A stretch of 64,000 nucleotides of DNA from Microcoleus sp. FACHB-672 (GTDB lineage Bacteria; Cyanobacteriota; Cyanobacteriia; Cyanobacteriales; Oscillatoriaceae). The notes under the pieces are model-generated. The model was not told the origin of the DNA, ran no database searches, and saw only the letters and a program-made list of their open reading frames with translations. The stretch lies in assembly GCF_014695725.1 (NCBI RefSeq), contig NZ_JACJOU010000014.1, forward strand, positions 1 to 64,000, in the 5' to 3' direction. Below, in pieces: positions 63,414-64,000 of the stretch (positions are counted from its first letter, which is position 1; each line of letters opens with the position of its first letter). Position numbers and translations under genes: made by a program.

Positions 63414-64000
63414 TTAGGTAGGTTCTTCTGAAACTTTAACAAGTAGTTTTCCCTTCTTATTCCCGTCGAACAGTTTTAGAAGAGCTAAGGGTGCATTTTC
63501 TAAGCCCTCGACAATCTCAACAGCATATTTAATTTTACCTTGGTTGAGCCATAGTCCCATATCGGTTATGGCTTCAGACAACCTAGGCAAATAATCAAGA
63601 ATAATAAACCCTTGTACGCGAACACGCTTCATCAAAATCTGACTGTAATTATACGGGCCGGGAACAGGCTCGGTTGCATTATAAGCTGAAATTAATCCAC
63701 ATAGAGGAATGCGTGCATTCAGATTAACCTTCATTAACACGGCATCCAGAATAGAACCCCCAACATTATCAAAATACACATCAATTCCATTGGGACACGA
63801 TTCAGCAAGCGCACTTTCTAAATCAACTGTTTTATAGTTAATCGCTGCATCAAAGCCAAGTTCTTGTGTCAACCAATGGCATTTTTCATCACTGCCGGTT
63901 ATACCAACAACACGGCAACCTTTTATCTTGGCAATTTGTCCAGCAACCGAACCCACTGCTCCTGATGCTGCGGAAATAACCACCGTTTCACCTTCTTTCG
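63414..64000 (-). CDS. NADP-dependent medium-chain oxidoreductase, C-terminal part (runs off window)
   Basis: 195 codons are visible, entering from the right edge. The nucleotide-binding fold starts with VISAASGAVGSVAGQIAKIKG, then VGITGSDEKC, with YFDNVGGSILDAVL and a C-terminal KIKYAVEIVEGLENAPLALLKLF. This pattern is of the zinc-free CurA/leukotriene B4 dehydrogenase-like branch of the MDR superfamily, reducing enone or quinone double bonds with NADPH. The N-terminal catalytic domain is outside the window. The in-frame GTG at 63983 is internal and not the start. Confidence 0.9.
   Translation of the reverse strand, partial: KEGETVVISAASGAVGSVAGQIAKIKGCRVVGITGSDEKCHWLTQELGFDAAINYKTVDLESALAESCPNGIDVYFDNVGGSILDAVLMKVNLNARIPLCGLISAYNATEPVPGPYNYSQILMKRVRVQGFIILDYLPRLSEAITDMGLWLNQGKIKYAVEIVEGLENAPLALLKLFDGNKKGKLLVKVSEEPT

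Overview
This window looks like a chromosomal segment of a filamentous cyanobacterium. The supporting genes are Ycf54 (chlorophyll cyclase accessory factor), a PatD-type heterocyst-frequency protein, a folD-crtE-DUF212 cluster, a KTSC-domain protein, a PEP-CTERM-tagged protease and a very large multi-PAS phytochrome-style kinase operon. The palindrome GCCGGC is strikingly frequent in both genes and spacers, while the classic cyanobacterial HIP1 octamer GCGATCGC is rare (I noticed three). I cannot fix the genus. The composition would fit a Microcoleus/Oscillatoria/Coleofasciculus-type organism, but that is inference.

Layout. 1-830: two IS630-family insertion sequences, one broken by the other. 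963-2585: membrane-anchored WD40 protein. 2814-6723 (minus): acpP, fabF and tkt, ending in a clear intrinsic terminator. 7081-9850: HdrB-like iron-sulfur protein and a membrane-bound alpha/beta hydrolase. 9959-12137: two tandem TPR proteins made by segmental duplication. 12236-16276: Eis-like acetyltransferase and mutS, convergent. 16455-19373: an accessory patch with an HsdM fragment, an AT-rich condensation-like acyltransferase, decayed frames and an AI-2E-family permease. 19767-23478: a GGDEF protein with an eroded sensor region, an orphan substrate-binding lipoprotein, a Nudix hydrolase and an OB-fold lipoprotein. 24003-29921: folD-crtE-DUF212, then ycf54, pdxJ and two tandem paralogous membrane proteins. 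30452-40537: fused oligopeptide-type ABC ATPase, WecG/TagA glycosyltransferase, GH15/phosphorylase-kinase-like protein, PEP-CTERM trypsin-like protease and a membrane histidine kinase.

40595-45348 is an accessory region. It holds a complete HepT/MntA toxin-antitoxin pair next to the tail of a CHAT-domain protein and a truncated antitoxin, then small exported or cysteine-rich proteins, an HELVH metallopeptidase-like protein, a sigma-70-like factor and a membrane-tethered glyoxalase-fold protein. 45661-56054 is a four-gene signalling operon: a kinase with eleven PAS domains plus GAF, an Rcp1-type response regulator, and two kinases whose receiver domains sit at the N-terminus and are clearly paralogous. 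This is the most unusual assembly in the window.

56344-64000: KTSC protein with a structured leader, a RelA/SpoT enzyme divergent from patD, a second orphan fused ABC ATPase, an HD-domain protein overlapping it tail to tail, a gene-poor 0.87-kb stretch, and the C-terminal part of an NADP-dependent medium-chain oxidoreductase running off the right edge. I saw no tRNA, rRNA or CRISPR array.
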